In this document: piece by piece, positions 8,294 to 15,697 of the stretch
Layout: every line of letters begins with the position of its first letter
How positions within the stretch are numbered: the first letter of the stretch is position 1
NCBI GenBank assembly: GCA_030706665.1
Contig: JAUZOB010000020.1
Span: 1 to 18,864 of the forward strand
Length of the DNA stretch: 18,864 bases
Origin: Bacteroidota bacterium
GTDB lineage: Bacteria > Bacteroidota > Bacteroidia > Bacteroidales > Prolixibacteraceae
Direction of reading: 5' to 3'
Notes under the pieces: generated by a model
Seen by the model: the letters and a program-made list of their open reading frames with translations, nothing else
Database searches by the model: none
What the model was told of the DNA's origin: nothing
Translations under genes and position numbers: made by a program

Positions 8294-8845
8294 TTATTTT
8301 TTCAAAATCCACGGAACCTCCTTAACTTTCTGGTCATCGCTTATTTGACGAGACAAAACAAAAAGATAATCAGAAAGTCGATTTAAAAACTTCATAACAT
8401 TAGCATCGACATCAGAGACCGATGCAAGTTGAGACACAATACGTTCGGCTCTTCTGCATACAGTTCTTGCAATATGACAAAAAGAGACAGAATTATTGCC
8501 TCCGGGAAGCACAAAGGACTTCATCGCAGGTAATTTCTCCTGCATACCGTCAATTTCGTTCTCAAGGAATGAAATTTCCGCTTCTCCGGAAGGAAGATTC
8601 TTACGGAAATCTGTCTTCTCAGAATCTGTGGCCAAGCTGGCCCCAATAACAAACAAATGTTCCTGTATTCGAATCAGGGCATTAACCAAATCCACTTTAA
8701 TATCCTGAGAACGGATTAGCCCCACATAACTGTTTAATTCATCGACAGTGCCATAAGCCTCCAGTCTCAGATCCCACTTTTTCACCCTCGTACCCCCAAT
8801 TAACCCGGTTGTACCATCATCGCCTGTTTTTGTATAAACTTTCAT
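8294..8845 (-). CDS. PduO-type cob(I)alamin adenosyltransferase
   Basis: Transfers the 5'-deoxyadenosyl group of ATP to cob(I)alamin, making adenosylcobalamin for B12-dependent mutases and similar enzymes, in the cytosol. The 183-aa length is typical. The N-terminal ATP-binding motif is YTKTGDDGTTGLIGGTRV (residues 4-21), followed by YGTVDELNSYVG (31-42). The helical core carries CRRAERIV (130-137) with the conserved Arg-Arg and Glu, and NRLSDYLFVLSR (155-166), both diagnostic of the PduO/MMAB type. It lies 11 bases downstream of the ABC ATPase gene on the same strand, so the two are probably co-transcribed from the promoter at 9580-9610. No B12 biosynthesis or uptake genes are in the window. 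Confidence 0.95.
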   Translation of the reverse strand: MKVYTKTGDDGTTGLIGGTRVKKWDLRLEAYGTVDELNSYVGLIRSQDIKVDLVNALIRIQEHLFVIGASLATDSEKTDFRKNLPSGEAEISFLENEIDGMQEKLPAMKSFVLPGGNNSVSFCHIARTVCRRAERIVSQLASVSDVDANVMKFLNRLSDYLFVLSRQISDDQKVKEVPWILKK

Positions 8846-8856
8846 TTTAGTTTCTC

Positions 8857-9555
8857 TTAATAAATAGGATTCGGATTCAAATAATCAGATTCAACATGCC
8901 CGTCTTTCAGTCGTATAATACGATAAGCATGTCGGGCTATTTCTTCTTCATGTGTTACCAGAAGGATCGTGTTCCCTTTTTTATGAATGACAGAAAAAAG
9001 TTGCATAATCTCTTCCGATGTCTGAGAATCGAGATTCCCTGTTGGTTCATCAGCAAGTAATATAGTCGGATTATTGATCAAAGCACGGGCAATTGCAACA
9101 CGTTGCCGTTGTCCTCCCGATAATTCATTCGGTTTATGCTCCATTCTGTCATATAATCCAACCTCTTCCATTTGCTTCTTTGCTAATGTTATTCGCTCAT
9201 CCTTCGGGATACCTGCATACACCAACGGAAGCATCACATTCTCTAATGCTGTATAACGTGGAAGAAGATTAAAAGTTTGAAAAACAAAGCCAATCTTTTT
9301 GTTTCTGATTTCAGCAAGGTTATCATCCGAAAGTCTGCTCACATCCTGATCATTCAAAATATAATTTCCGGAAGTAGGAGTATCCAGACACCCCATAATA
9401 TTCATCATAGTCGATTTACCGGAACCGGATGCCCCCATAATTGCAACATATTCTCCTCTGGTGATAGAAAGAGACACAGAACGCAAAGCTCGTACTATCT
9501 GAGTTCCGACCAGATAGTTCTTAACTATGTTCTCAAGGTGTATGACCTGTTCCAT
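8857..9555 (-). CDS. ABC transporter ATP-binding protein, MacB/LolD type
   Basis: A 232-aa nucleotide-binding subunit that should power a FtsX/MacB-type permease in the inner membrane. Visible motifs are Walker A GASGSGKST (41-49), Q-loop Gln93, signature LSGGQ (145-149), Walker B ILLADE with catalytic Glu170, and H-loop His202. The MacB/LolD group is indicated by NIMGCLDTPTSG and FVFQTFNLLPRYTALENV. The frame extends to a TTG at 9582, but that codon lies inside the -7 promoter element at 9580-9587. ATG 9555 (MEQVIHLENI) is therefore the start. No permease gene is adjacent, so the partner must lie elsewhere and the substrate is unknown. It is followed at 11 bases by the adenosyltransferase gene. 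Confidence 0.94.
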   Translation of the reverse strand: MEQVIHLENIVKNYLVGTQIVRALRSVSLSITRGEYVAIMGASGSGKSTMMNIMGCLDTPTSGNYILNDQDVSRLSDDNLAEIRNKKIGFVFQTFNLLPRYTALENVMLPLVYAGIPKDERITLAKKQMEEVGLYDRMEHKPNELSGGQRQRVAIARALINNPTILLADEPTGNLDSQTSEEIMQLFSVIHKKGNTILLVTHEEEIARHAYRIIRLKDGHVESDYLNPNPIY

Positions 9556-9579
9556 ATTATTATGGGTTCTTGCTTTAAA

Positions 9580-9610
9580 CAAAGATACCTTTTTGAGACT
9601 CAGAGAGCAA
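9580..9610 (-). promoter_or_regulatory. Bacteroidota-type promoter for the ABC ATPase-adenosyltransferase operon
   Basis: On the minus strand, TTG (9608-9610) is separated by exactly 20 bases from TATCTTTG (9580-9587), matching the Bacteroidota consensus TTG-N19/20-TAnnTTTG. Transcription would start near 9573, leaving a leader of about 18 bases before ATG 9555. This also rules out the TTG at 9582 as a start codon. Confidence 0.65.
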
Positions 9611-9620
9611 TCTTTAGAGA

Positions 9621-10391
9621 TTAAAAATTTATGATATAATCCTGTTTGGTCAATCTTTCGTCAATAATCATCATTCCTAAAACAAACAAGTCGGCAGTCA
9701 CCAATGAAAGATCCATTTCACCGGACTCTTTCTTGATTCTGTTCCACATCTCCTCCATAACCTTTGAATTATGGACTCCTTTTATAATTAAAATAAGCTT
9801 TTTCGTTTTCAAATTCAATAACTCCAGAACCGTACGATATACTTCATCCGGATTACCCGGATCGTTTATAAAGATCAACGGGTTCAACGATTTCTGAATT
9901 ACGCCATCCTGCTCAACCTGAAGGTTCCCGGCAAAATGCACATTCGAAAGCGAACTCTGCCTTGCAAGCTCTTCAATATTACCCAGAACCGACAATGCCA
10001 TCCCACTGCAAATTAAAGGGCAATGCTTTGAGGCCATCCCCAGATACAGAACATTCATTCCGCCGGTAGCCCCGTGAATACACATCAGGTCGGGCTGAAA
10101 ATAATTGACCATGCGAAACAACATCTTCCCATATTTAAGGGTAAAATCATTCTGCCGGACAATCTTTTTTAAGGCAATGCCTCTCCCATCCTTCTCAGAA
10201 ACACACTTTTCATTGGATTCTTTGAGCCGTTTATAAATAGTTTCCAGCTCAGAATAAGCATAATAGGGATGCTTATTCCGAAAAATTCGGGTAACGAGGT
10301 AAAACATGAAAGGGGAATGAATACCGTATCCTTTACGATGCCGTGCCGAGATTCGATATTTCAGATAACGTATTCTCCTTAATTTTTTCAT
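9621..10391 (-). CDS. Methyltransferase-like protein with degenerate SAM-binding motifs
   Basis: A 256-aa protein whose N-terminus (HRKGYGIHSPFMFYLVTRIF, residues 18-37) matches a Bacteroidota family usually annotated as class I SAM-dependent methyltransferase. The Rossmann-type order is recognisable, but key positions differ from what active relatives show. The motif I region reads CIHGATGGMNVLYLG (104-118) where an acidic residue normally precedes the glycine loop. The end of strand beta-2 reads ICSGMA (127-132) where a Glu is expected. LIFINDPGNPD (172-182) replaces the usual 'FIDGNH', and KGVHNSKVMEEMW (204-216) replaces 'DDIHWS..MEE.W'. It may be a divergent or inactive member. The ATG at 10391 is preceded by a possible TATTTTTG -7 element. 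The gene ends 65 bases before the ABC ATPase ATG. The target is unknown. Confidence 0.7.
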   Translation of the reverse strand: MKKLRRIRYLKYRISARHRKGYGIHSPFMFYLVTRIFRNKHPYYAYSELETIYKRLKESNEKCVSEKDGRGIALKKIVRQNDFTLKYGKMLFRMVNYFQPDLMCIHGATGGMNVLYLGMASKHCPLICSGMALSVLGNIEELARQSSLSNVHFAGNLQVEQDGVIQKSLNPLIFINDPGNPDEVYRTVLELLNLKTKKLILIIKGVHNSKVMEEMWNRIKKESGEMDLSLVTADLFVLGMMIIDERLTKQDYIINF

Positions 10392-10420
10392 AAATAATAT
10401 TCAATAGCTGAGCCTTAGAA

Positions 10421-10428
10421 CAAAAATA
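10421..10428 (-). promoter_or_regulatory. Possible -7 promoter element of the methyltransferase-like gene
   Basis: The minus strand reads TATTTTTG, a full match to TAnnTTTG, about 30 bases upstream of the ATG at 10391. No TTG is found at the right distance upstream, so this is only half a promoter signal. Confidence 0.35.
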
Positions 10429-10550
10429 GGTGTTTTAAAAAAAGGTAGTCCTAAAAAAAGACTTATTATTAGCCAATCATTCACTATTTTTACAAAATTA
10501 TCAGGAATAAGAGGACATAAATAATCCTTGACAAAAAGCAAAATTCCCGA

Positions 10551-12656
10551 ATGAGCACACTAGAGGAGCAAGATATAAAGTTTTTACCGGGCGTCGGACC
10601 CAAAAGAGCCCTTCTGCTTAGCAAAGAACTGAATATAAACAACTGCAGTGACTTACTGTATTATTTCCCTTATAAATACATTGACCGGACCCGGATTTAT
10701 ACCATCCGTGAGATTAACGGATCAATGCCTTACATCCAGCTAAAAGGGAAGATCATATCGATGCAGCAAATCGGTGATAACCGGAAGAAAAGACTGGTCG
10801 CCATGTTTTCAGATGGCACAGGGACTCTCGAACTGATCTGGTTTCAGGGAATCAGCTGGACCATTCAAAATATAAAATTAAACACAGAATACTTGCTATT
10901 CGGGAAGCCGTCAGAATTCAACGGAAAGATAAACGTTGCCCATCCTGATCTGGAAGAACCGGCTAAATCATTGGCAACCTTTACCGGTTACCTTCAGGCA
11001 TACTACAATACAACCGAAAAGCTGAAAAATAGTTTTCTGCATTCCAAGGCAATTCACAAGCTCCAGATTCAATTGCTCAGTCAGTTAAAAGGGAAAATTG
11101 CAGAGACCCTGCCAACTTATCTTATACAGAAACTTAAACTGATCTCGCTCGAGGAAGCCTTATTCAACATCCATATTCCGACTAATCCTGAACTTCTGCA
11201 TAAAGCCCAATTCAGGCTTAAGTTTGAAGAACTATTCTACATTCAGCTTAAAATCCTTTCGCTAAAGAATCTGCGTGATCATAAATTCAGAGGACATATA
11301 TTCCATAAAATCGGTTACTATTTCAACAGCTTTTATAAAAATAACCTTCCCTTTGAACTTACCAATGCACAAAAAAGGGTAATCCGTGAGATCAGACTGG
11401 ACGTCGGATCAGGCAAACAAATGAATCGTCTTTTACAAGGAGATGTCGGAAGCGGGAAAACAATGGTTGCCCTAATGACTGCACTGATGGCTATTGATAA
11501 TGGATATCAGGCCTGCTTAATGGCTCCGACTGAAATCCTGGCCAATCAGCATTATGAATCGATCAAAGGCATGCTTGCCGGGCTAACATTACAAACAGGT
11601 CTGCTAACCGGATCAACTCGTAAAGCTGAACGGAAAACCATTCATGAACATCTGCTCTCGGGAGAAATGCAGCTATTGATCGGAACGCATGCTTTAATTG
11701 AGGATACGGTCAATTACCGAAATCTGGGACTGGTTATTATTGACGAACAGCATCGCTTCGGAGTAGAGCAAAGATCCCGTCTGTGGGCAAAGAACAGCTC
11801 GCCACCACACATACTTGTCATGACGGCAACTCCAATTCCCAGGACTCTGGCCATGACAATATACGGAGATCTCGATGTGTCCGTAATTGACGAACTTCCT
11901 CCGGGAAGAAAGCCCATTCAGACTCTTCATTATTTTGAAAACCGAAGGGCATCTGTATATGATTTTATCCGAAAGCAAATTGCAGCAGGGCGTCAGATCT
12001 ACATTGTATATCCGCTTATCAAGGAATCGGAGAAACTTGACTATAAGAATCTGGAAGAAGGCTATGAGCATATCCGGAAAGCGTTCCCCCTGCCCCATTA
12101 CCAGGTCAGCATGGTACACGGTAAAATGAAAGCTGCGGATAAAGATTTTGAAATGCAGCGTTTTGTCAAAGGCGAAACACAAATCATGGTTGCTACCACA
12201 GTAATCGAAGTCGGGGTAAATGTGCCCAATGCCTCAGTAATGATTATCGAAAACGCAGAACGATTCGGGTTATCGCAGTTACATCAGCTCAGGGGAAGAG
12301 TCGGCCGAGGTTGCGATCAATCTTATTGTATCCTGATGTCCGATTATAAAATCAGTGCAGAATCGCGCAAAAGACTTGATATCATGGTCCGTTCAACCGA
12401 TGGATTTGAAATTGCAGAGGCAGACCTTAAACTAAGAGGCCCCGGCGATCTTGAGGGAACGCAACAAAGCGGACTGCCAATCGATCTTAAGATTGCCAAT
12501 CTTGCACGCGATAGCCAAATCCTTCAATACGCCCGTGAAATTGCTTTGCGCATTTTAGAAGAAGACGGTACCTTAAACCATCGTGACAACCTTGTTCTAA
12601 AAGAGCAACTTAAGAAGTTCAGTAAAACTCAGTTTAACTGGAGTAATATCAGCTAA
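10551..12656 (+). CDS. recG: ATP-dependent DNA helicase RecG
   Basis: Remodels stalled replication forks and branch-migrates recombination intermediates. The 701-aa length is typical. The N-terminal wedge/OB region (about 1-160) begins with helix-hairpin-like FLPGVGPKRALLL and contains LKGKI and FSDGTGTLELIWFQG. Helicase motif I is GDVGSGKT (297-304, Lys303), followed by APTEILA, motif II DEQH (398-401), motif III TATPIPRT, and then the RecG-type ELPPGRKPIQT. The second RecA-like domain ends with ENAERFGLSQLHQLRGRVGR. The C-terminal segment has the RecG signature DLKLRGPGDLEGTQQSG. ATG 10551 is at the expected family N-terminus. It is divergent from the methyltransferase-like gene and convergent with the radical SAM gene. 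No co-transcribed partner is visible. Confidence 0.97.
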   Translation: MSTLEEQDIKFLPGVGPKRALLLSKELNINNCSDLLYYFPYKYIDRTRIYTIREINGSMPYIQLKGKIISMQQIGDNRKKRLVAMFSDGTGTLELIWFQGISWTIQNIKLNTEYLLFGKPSEFNGKINVAHPDLEEPAKSLATFTGYLQAYYNTTEKLKNSFLHSKAIHKLQIQLLSQLKGKIAETLPTYLIQKLKLISLEEALFNIHIPTNPELLHKAQFRLKFEELFYIQLKILSLKNLRDHKFRGHIFHKIGYYFNSFYKNNLPFELTNAQKRVIREIRLDVGSGKQMNRLLQGDVGSGKTMVALMTALMAIDNGYQACLMAPTEILANQHYESIKGMLAGLTLQTGLLTGSTRKAERKTIHEHLLSGEMQLLIGTHALIEDTVNYRNLGLVIIDEQHRFGVEQRSRLWAKNSSPPHILVMTATPIPRTLAMTIYGDLDVSVIDELPPGRKPIQTLHYFENRRASVYDFIRKQIAAGRQIYIVYPLIKESEKLDYKNLEEGYEHIRKAFPLPHYQVSMVHGKMKAADKDFEMQRFVKGETQIMVATTVIEVGVNVPNASVMIIENAERFGLSQLHQLRGRVGRGCDQSYCILMSDYKISAESRKRLDIMVRSTDGFEIAEADLKLRGPGDLEGTQQSGLPIDLKIANLARDSQILQYAREIALRILEEDGTLNHRDNLVLKEQLKKFSKTQFNWSNIS

Positions 12657-12746
12657 GAGTTGTCTGTACACTTATGTAGTATTCTGATCATTTCCTCTAA
12701 AGGCGTAGATGCATTTTCAATTAATAAGTTATCATCAGAAGCAATA

Positions 12747-14231
12747 TCAATGATAAGACAGATTGTATACTTTTCGGAAATGGTATCCATAAATGGCAAA
12801 AGTGATAGCCTGTCGCAATGACGAAGGCCGTCTGATAAGGCTCCAGATTAGTAACCCCCAATAATACCTACGTCCACGACAACGCAGCCCCACTATATAC
12901 ATTGACCGAAATATTGTTTTCAGAGTTTGCAAAGAAAAGTGATTATCCATTTTCTGAGAAATCTTATACTCTTTCAAAAAAGATTTAACTCGTCGATAGT
13001 AAGGTCCGGCAGCATATATTTCCTTCACCACCTTCCGATACCCATCGATTAAAACCGAATAATCCATTTTGGGAATAAAATTCATTCGAAGATCTGTATT
13101 ATTCCCTGTAAAATCAGGTTTCAAACGATTCTCTGACTTTAACCGTTCATATAACTTCGTATTCTTGGGGGCATTTAATAGTCCGACCATTGCAGAAATA
13201 ATCCCGCTTTTCTTTATAAAATCAATCTGCTGTTGGAAGATGGATGTATGATCACTGTCAAAACCTACGATAAAACCGGCAGTAACTAAAAGCCCATGAC
13301 GATGAATCTTATGGATGTCTTCCACTAGATCACGATTCAGGTTTTGTACCTTATTACATTCGACCAGACTATAAACGCTTGGAGATTCTATTCCGATAAA
13401 AACACTGTCGAATCCGGCATTGGCCATTAATTCGATAAGCTCTTCATCATCGGCAAGATTTATTGTAGCTTCGGTATTAAATACAAACGGATAGTTATGC
13501 TCTGTCATCCATTGAATAAGAGCAGGAAGCAACTCTCTTTTTAAAAAGCTCTTGTTTCCGATAAAATTATCATCCACGAAAAATACATTCCCCTGCCATC
13601 CTAAAGCAAAAAGGTTCTCAAGTTCCTCAATGATCTGTTCTGGTTGTTTCATTCTGACTTTATGCCCGAACATGGCTGTGACATTACAGAACTCACAATT
13701 AAACGGGCATCCGCGCGTAAACTGAATTCCTAAGGTGACATATTTTTTAATGTCCAATAAAGAATAATCAGGAATTGGCGACAATGTAAGATCGGCATAT
13801 TCACCTGTCTTGTAGATTCGATGAACGTACCCTTTTTTAAGGTCTTTCAAAAAAAGAGGAATGGTTATTTCTCCTTCATTCAGGATCAGGGTATCGACCG
13901 ATGGAAAATCTTCAGGGGAAGCTGTAAACAAGGGGCCACCACCGGCAATCTTCTTATGGTACTTTTTACACAACAGTATAACCTCTTCTGTCGACTTCCG
14001 TTGTATATCGCAGGCACTAATGAACACCCAATCCGCTTTTAAAATATCATCGACAAGCAAGCCGGATACATTCATGTCAACCACCTTCTTATTCCATTCT
14101 TTGGGAAGCAAAGCGGCCACGGTCAGCAATCCGAGAGGTGGATTCGCTGCTTTCTTGGACACAAATCGAAGGGCATGCTTAAAACTCCAAAATGTTTCGG
14201 GACACTCCGGGTAAATTAGAAGGGCATTCAT
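12747..14231 (-). CDS. B12-binding-like radical SAM protein (DUF4070-type C-terminus)
   Basis: A radical SAM enzyme of unknown substrate, 494 aa from ATG 14231. The N-terminal cobalamin-binding-like domain (about 1-135) includes PPLGLLTVAALLP and AGGGPLFTASPE. The usual DxHxxG motif is absent: the equivalent stretch reads DMNVSGL (52-58), so base-off His ligation of B12 is unlikely, as in other members of this group. The radical SAM core has the iron-sulfur motif GCPFNCEFC (Cys175, Cys179, Cys182), FFVDDNF and GIESP. The C-terminal region (YRRVKSFLKEYK onward) fits the DUF4070-type extension. An alternative ATG at 14252 adds seven residues; 14231 was chosen because relatives begin 'M..LLIYPE.P.TFWSFKHAL'. 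It stands alone, divergent from the HAD gene, with no biosynthetic partners in view. Confidence 0.9.
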   Translation of the reverse strand: MNALLIYPECPETFWSFKHALRFVSKKAANPPLGLLTVAALLPKEWNKKVVDMNVSGLLVDDILKADWVFISACDIQRKSTEEVILLCKKYHKKIAGGGPLFTASPEDFPSVDTLILNEGEITIPLFLKDLKKGYVHRIYKTGEYADLTLSPIPDYSLLDIKKYVTLGIQFTRGCPFNCEFCNVTAMFGHKVRMKQPEQIIEELENLFALGWQGNVFFVDDNFIGNKSFLKRELLPALIQWMTEHNYPFVFNTEATINLADDEELIELMANAGFDSVFIGIESPSVYSLVECNKVQNLNRDLVEDIHKIHRHGLLVTAGFIVGFDSDHTSIFQQQIDFIKKSGIISAMVGLLNAPKNTKLYERLKSENRLKPDFTGNNTDLRMNFIPKMDYSVLIDGYRKVVKEIYAAGPYYRRVKSFLKEYKISQKMDNHFSLQTLKTIFRSMYIVGLRCRGRRYYWGLLIWSLIRRPSSLRQAITFAIYGYHFRKVYNLSYH

Positions 14232-14741
14232 TGCATTTAATCTTTGATTCATTCGAAATTACTTATCACATTATCTCCCTCTCCCTGTAATAGAAGAAGG
14301 TTAATCATACGGAGGTCCTAAAGATGCTATGGTTAAATCACTTTAGTATCGTGTCTCTGTCAAGAAAGCAAATACTCAGATTTTGCTTCTTCTTCCATAT
14401 ATATACTACTTCAACCTTCAGAAAGTTCTAATAAAATCAGCGTATTATTCATGAATTTTTTACTCAAGTCCTTACTTTAGTGGGAATAATATTGATTTAG
14501 GTTATCTTATCTTAACCCCATAAATAGTTCGACAGAATTTGAAAAGGAATCAAATTACTGAAATTGCAATCTCTTTAAAAAGGGAAAATCAGATGAAGAG
14601 GATAATGCATAACCAATGAAACATTAGGGATCAATTTAAAAGGACATGCAGGATAGGTTAACAATTCCCACTTTTTATACTGCAGATATCTGTCAATCTT
14701 CGATAAAGACTATATTAGGGGCATTCTTAAAGAGAAACAAT
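14232..14741. other. Intergenic region, no gene recognised
   Basis: About 510 bases between the divergent radical SAM and HAD genes. It is AT-rich, with no convincing open frame, tRNA, hairpin or full TTG-N19/20-TAnnTTTG promoter. The frame of the HAD gene is open back to an ATG at 14646, but the extra 32 residues (MQDRLTIPTF onward) look like untranslated leader and have no family match known to me. An isolated ATG frame of about 35 codons near 14325 is not credible as a gene. Confidence 0.5.
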
Positions 14742-15389
14742 ATGAATTTTAAAGGGATAATTTTTGATCTGGATGGCACTTTAATAAACTCACTGGAAGA
14801 TTTGGCTGATTCAATGAATAACGTTTTGCACCACTTTAATTATCCGGTTCATGAGGTTGCTGCCTACAACTTTTTTATCGGCAAAGGCATTCGAAATCTT
14901 GTACGTGTCACTTTACCTGAGCCCAATCGGGACGAACAGACAGTTGAGAAATGTTACCGCATGATGATGGAGACATACAGCAATAACTGTATTAATAAGA
15001 CCAAACCCTATAACGGCATCATAGATCTTCTCTGCGAACTGAAATCACGCAACCTGAAATTAAGCGTTTTCTCAAACAAAGCAGATGAATTTACCAAGAA
15101 GATCGTTCAGGCATTGATGCCCGATTTCTTTGAGATCATAATGGGATTAAGCACCGAGGCAAATAAAAAGCCTAACCCCTATGGCGCTCTTCAGATAAGT
15201 AAAGAGCTAGGGATTAGTCCTGAAAATATGATTTACATCGGAGACACCAATGTCGATATGCAGACCGCGACAAATGCAGGCATGTATGCTGTTGGAGCTC
15301 TTTGGGGATTCAGAACAAAAGAAGAGTTAATAGCCAGTGGTGCTAAATACATAGTAGGTACCCCTATGGATTTACTCAATATCCTGTAA
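14742..15389 (+). CDS. HAD-superfamily hydrolase, phosphoglycolate phosphatase-like
   Basis: Probable small-molecule phosphatase of the Gph/PGMB-like HAD subfamily, 215 aa, cytosolic. Motif I is IFDLDGTL with nucleophile Asp9 and acid/base Asp11. The helical cap occupies about residues 17-85. Motif II is Ser111 (VFSNK), motif III is Lys143 (NKKPNP), and motif IV is GDTNVD (Asp168, Asp172). The ending ALWGFRTKEEL is typical of phosphoglycolate phosphatases. The start at 14742 (MNFKGIIFDLDG) is preferred because HAD proteins place motif I within the first 10-15 residues and because of the purine-rich AAAGAGAAA just upstream; the frame's first ATG (14646) would put 41 residues before Asp9. Substrate is inferred only from family resemblance. 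It has no operon partner. Confidence 0.9.
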   Translation: MNFKGIIFDLDGTLINSLEDLADSMNNVLHHFNYPVHEVAAYNFFIGKGIRNLVRVTLPEPNRDEQTVEKCYRMMMETYSNNCINKTKPYNGIIDLLCELKSRNLKLSVFSNKADEFTKKIVQALMPDFFEIIMGLSTEANKKPNPYGALQISKELGISPENMIYIGDTNVDMQTATNAGMYAVGALWGFRTKEELIASGAKYIVGTPMDLLNIL

Positions 15390-15479
15390 AATAACAATTT
15401 TCATTGAAGTATGGCTATTAAAGTGCGATTCTAAGATCATATCAATTAGACCATAATGTAAATTTACACAACACAATAG

Positions 15480-15509
15480 TTGTAAAGGAAACACGAAACT
15501 ATACTTTTA
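15480..15509 (+). promoter_or_regulatory. Possible Bacteroidota promoter for the ferredoxin-nitroreductase gene
   Basis: TTG (15480-15482) is followed after 19 bases by TACTTTTA (15502-15509), one mismatch from TAnnTTTG. The start would be near 15516, giving a leader of about 180 bases that contains the palindrome at 15548-15584. Confidence 0.35.
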
Positions 15510-15547
15510 AGATTGGAGAATCTAAAAAAGGGAAGAAATAAAGCCAT

Positions 15548-15584
15548 TGACAAAATAATTATAGCATCGCTATAAGTTGTGTCA
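15548..15584. repeat. Interrupted palindrome in the nitroreductase leader
   Basis: Inner arms TTATAGC and GCTATAA (perfect 7 bp, 15559-15565 and 15569-15575) flank a 3-base ATC centre. Outer arms TGACA (15548-15552) and TGTCA (15580-15584) also match, with 6- and 4-base unpaired stretches between. It could be an operator for a dimeric regulator or an RNA hairpin. No T-run follows, so it is not an intrinsic terminator. Confidence 0.45.
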
Positions 15585-15697
15585 TAATTTAAAACGCACA
15601 GTTTTAATCTTACAAGGATAGAACCAACAATCTCCTTTTTTTATTAAATTGCATATGAGAGAAGTGCATGTTGAAGTCTAATCTAACCTGATATATT

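Larger units (their letters stand above)
15390..15697. other. Intergenic leader region upstream of the nitroreductase
   Basis: 308 bases without an open frame of note. It holds a promoter-like element (15480-15509) and an interrupted palindrome (15548-15584), described separately. No terminator is obvious after the HAD gene. Confidence 0.5.

Noticed and set aside
9277..9624. 115-codon plus-strand frame antisense to the ABC ATPase
   Set aside because: It is antisense to the Walker A region of a clear ATPase and has no protein features of its own.
10528..10533. TTGACA just upstream of recG resembling a sigma70 -35 box
   Set aside because: It is only 18 bases from the ATG with no room for a -10 and start site, and Bacteroidota housekeeping promoters use TTG/TAnnTTTG instead.
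11694..12182. Long minus-strand open frame (162 codons) inside recG
   Set aside because: It is antisense to the conserved RecG helicase motifs, contains no recognisable domain, and looks like a frame shadow.
12671..12740. TTCTGAT/ATCAGAA inverted repeat as a terminator between recG and the radical SAM gene
   Set aside because: The arms are about 50 bases apart, AT-rich, and not followed by a T-run on either strand.
13861..14214. 117-codon plus-strand frame antisense to the radical SAM gene
   Set aside because: No domain or supporting start signal; the minus-strand protein has clear radical SAM motifs over the same bases.
14646..14741. N-terminal extension of the HAD phosphatase from ATG 14646
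   Set aside because: It would place catalytic Asp 41 residues from the start, which is atypical, and the ATG at 14742 has a purine-rich upstream stretch.
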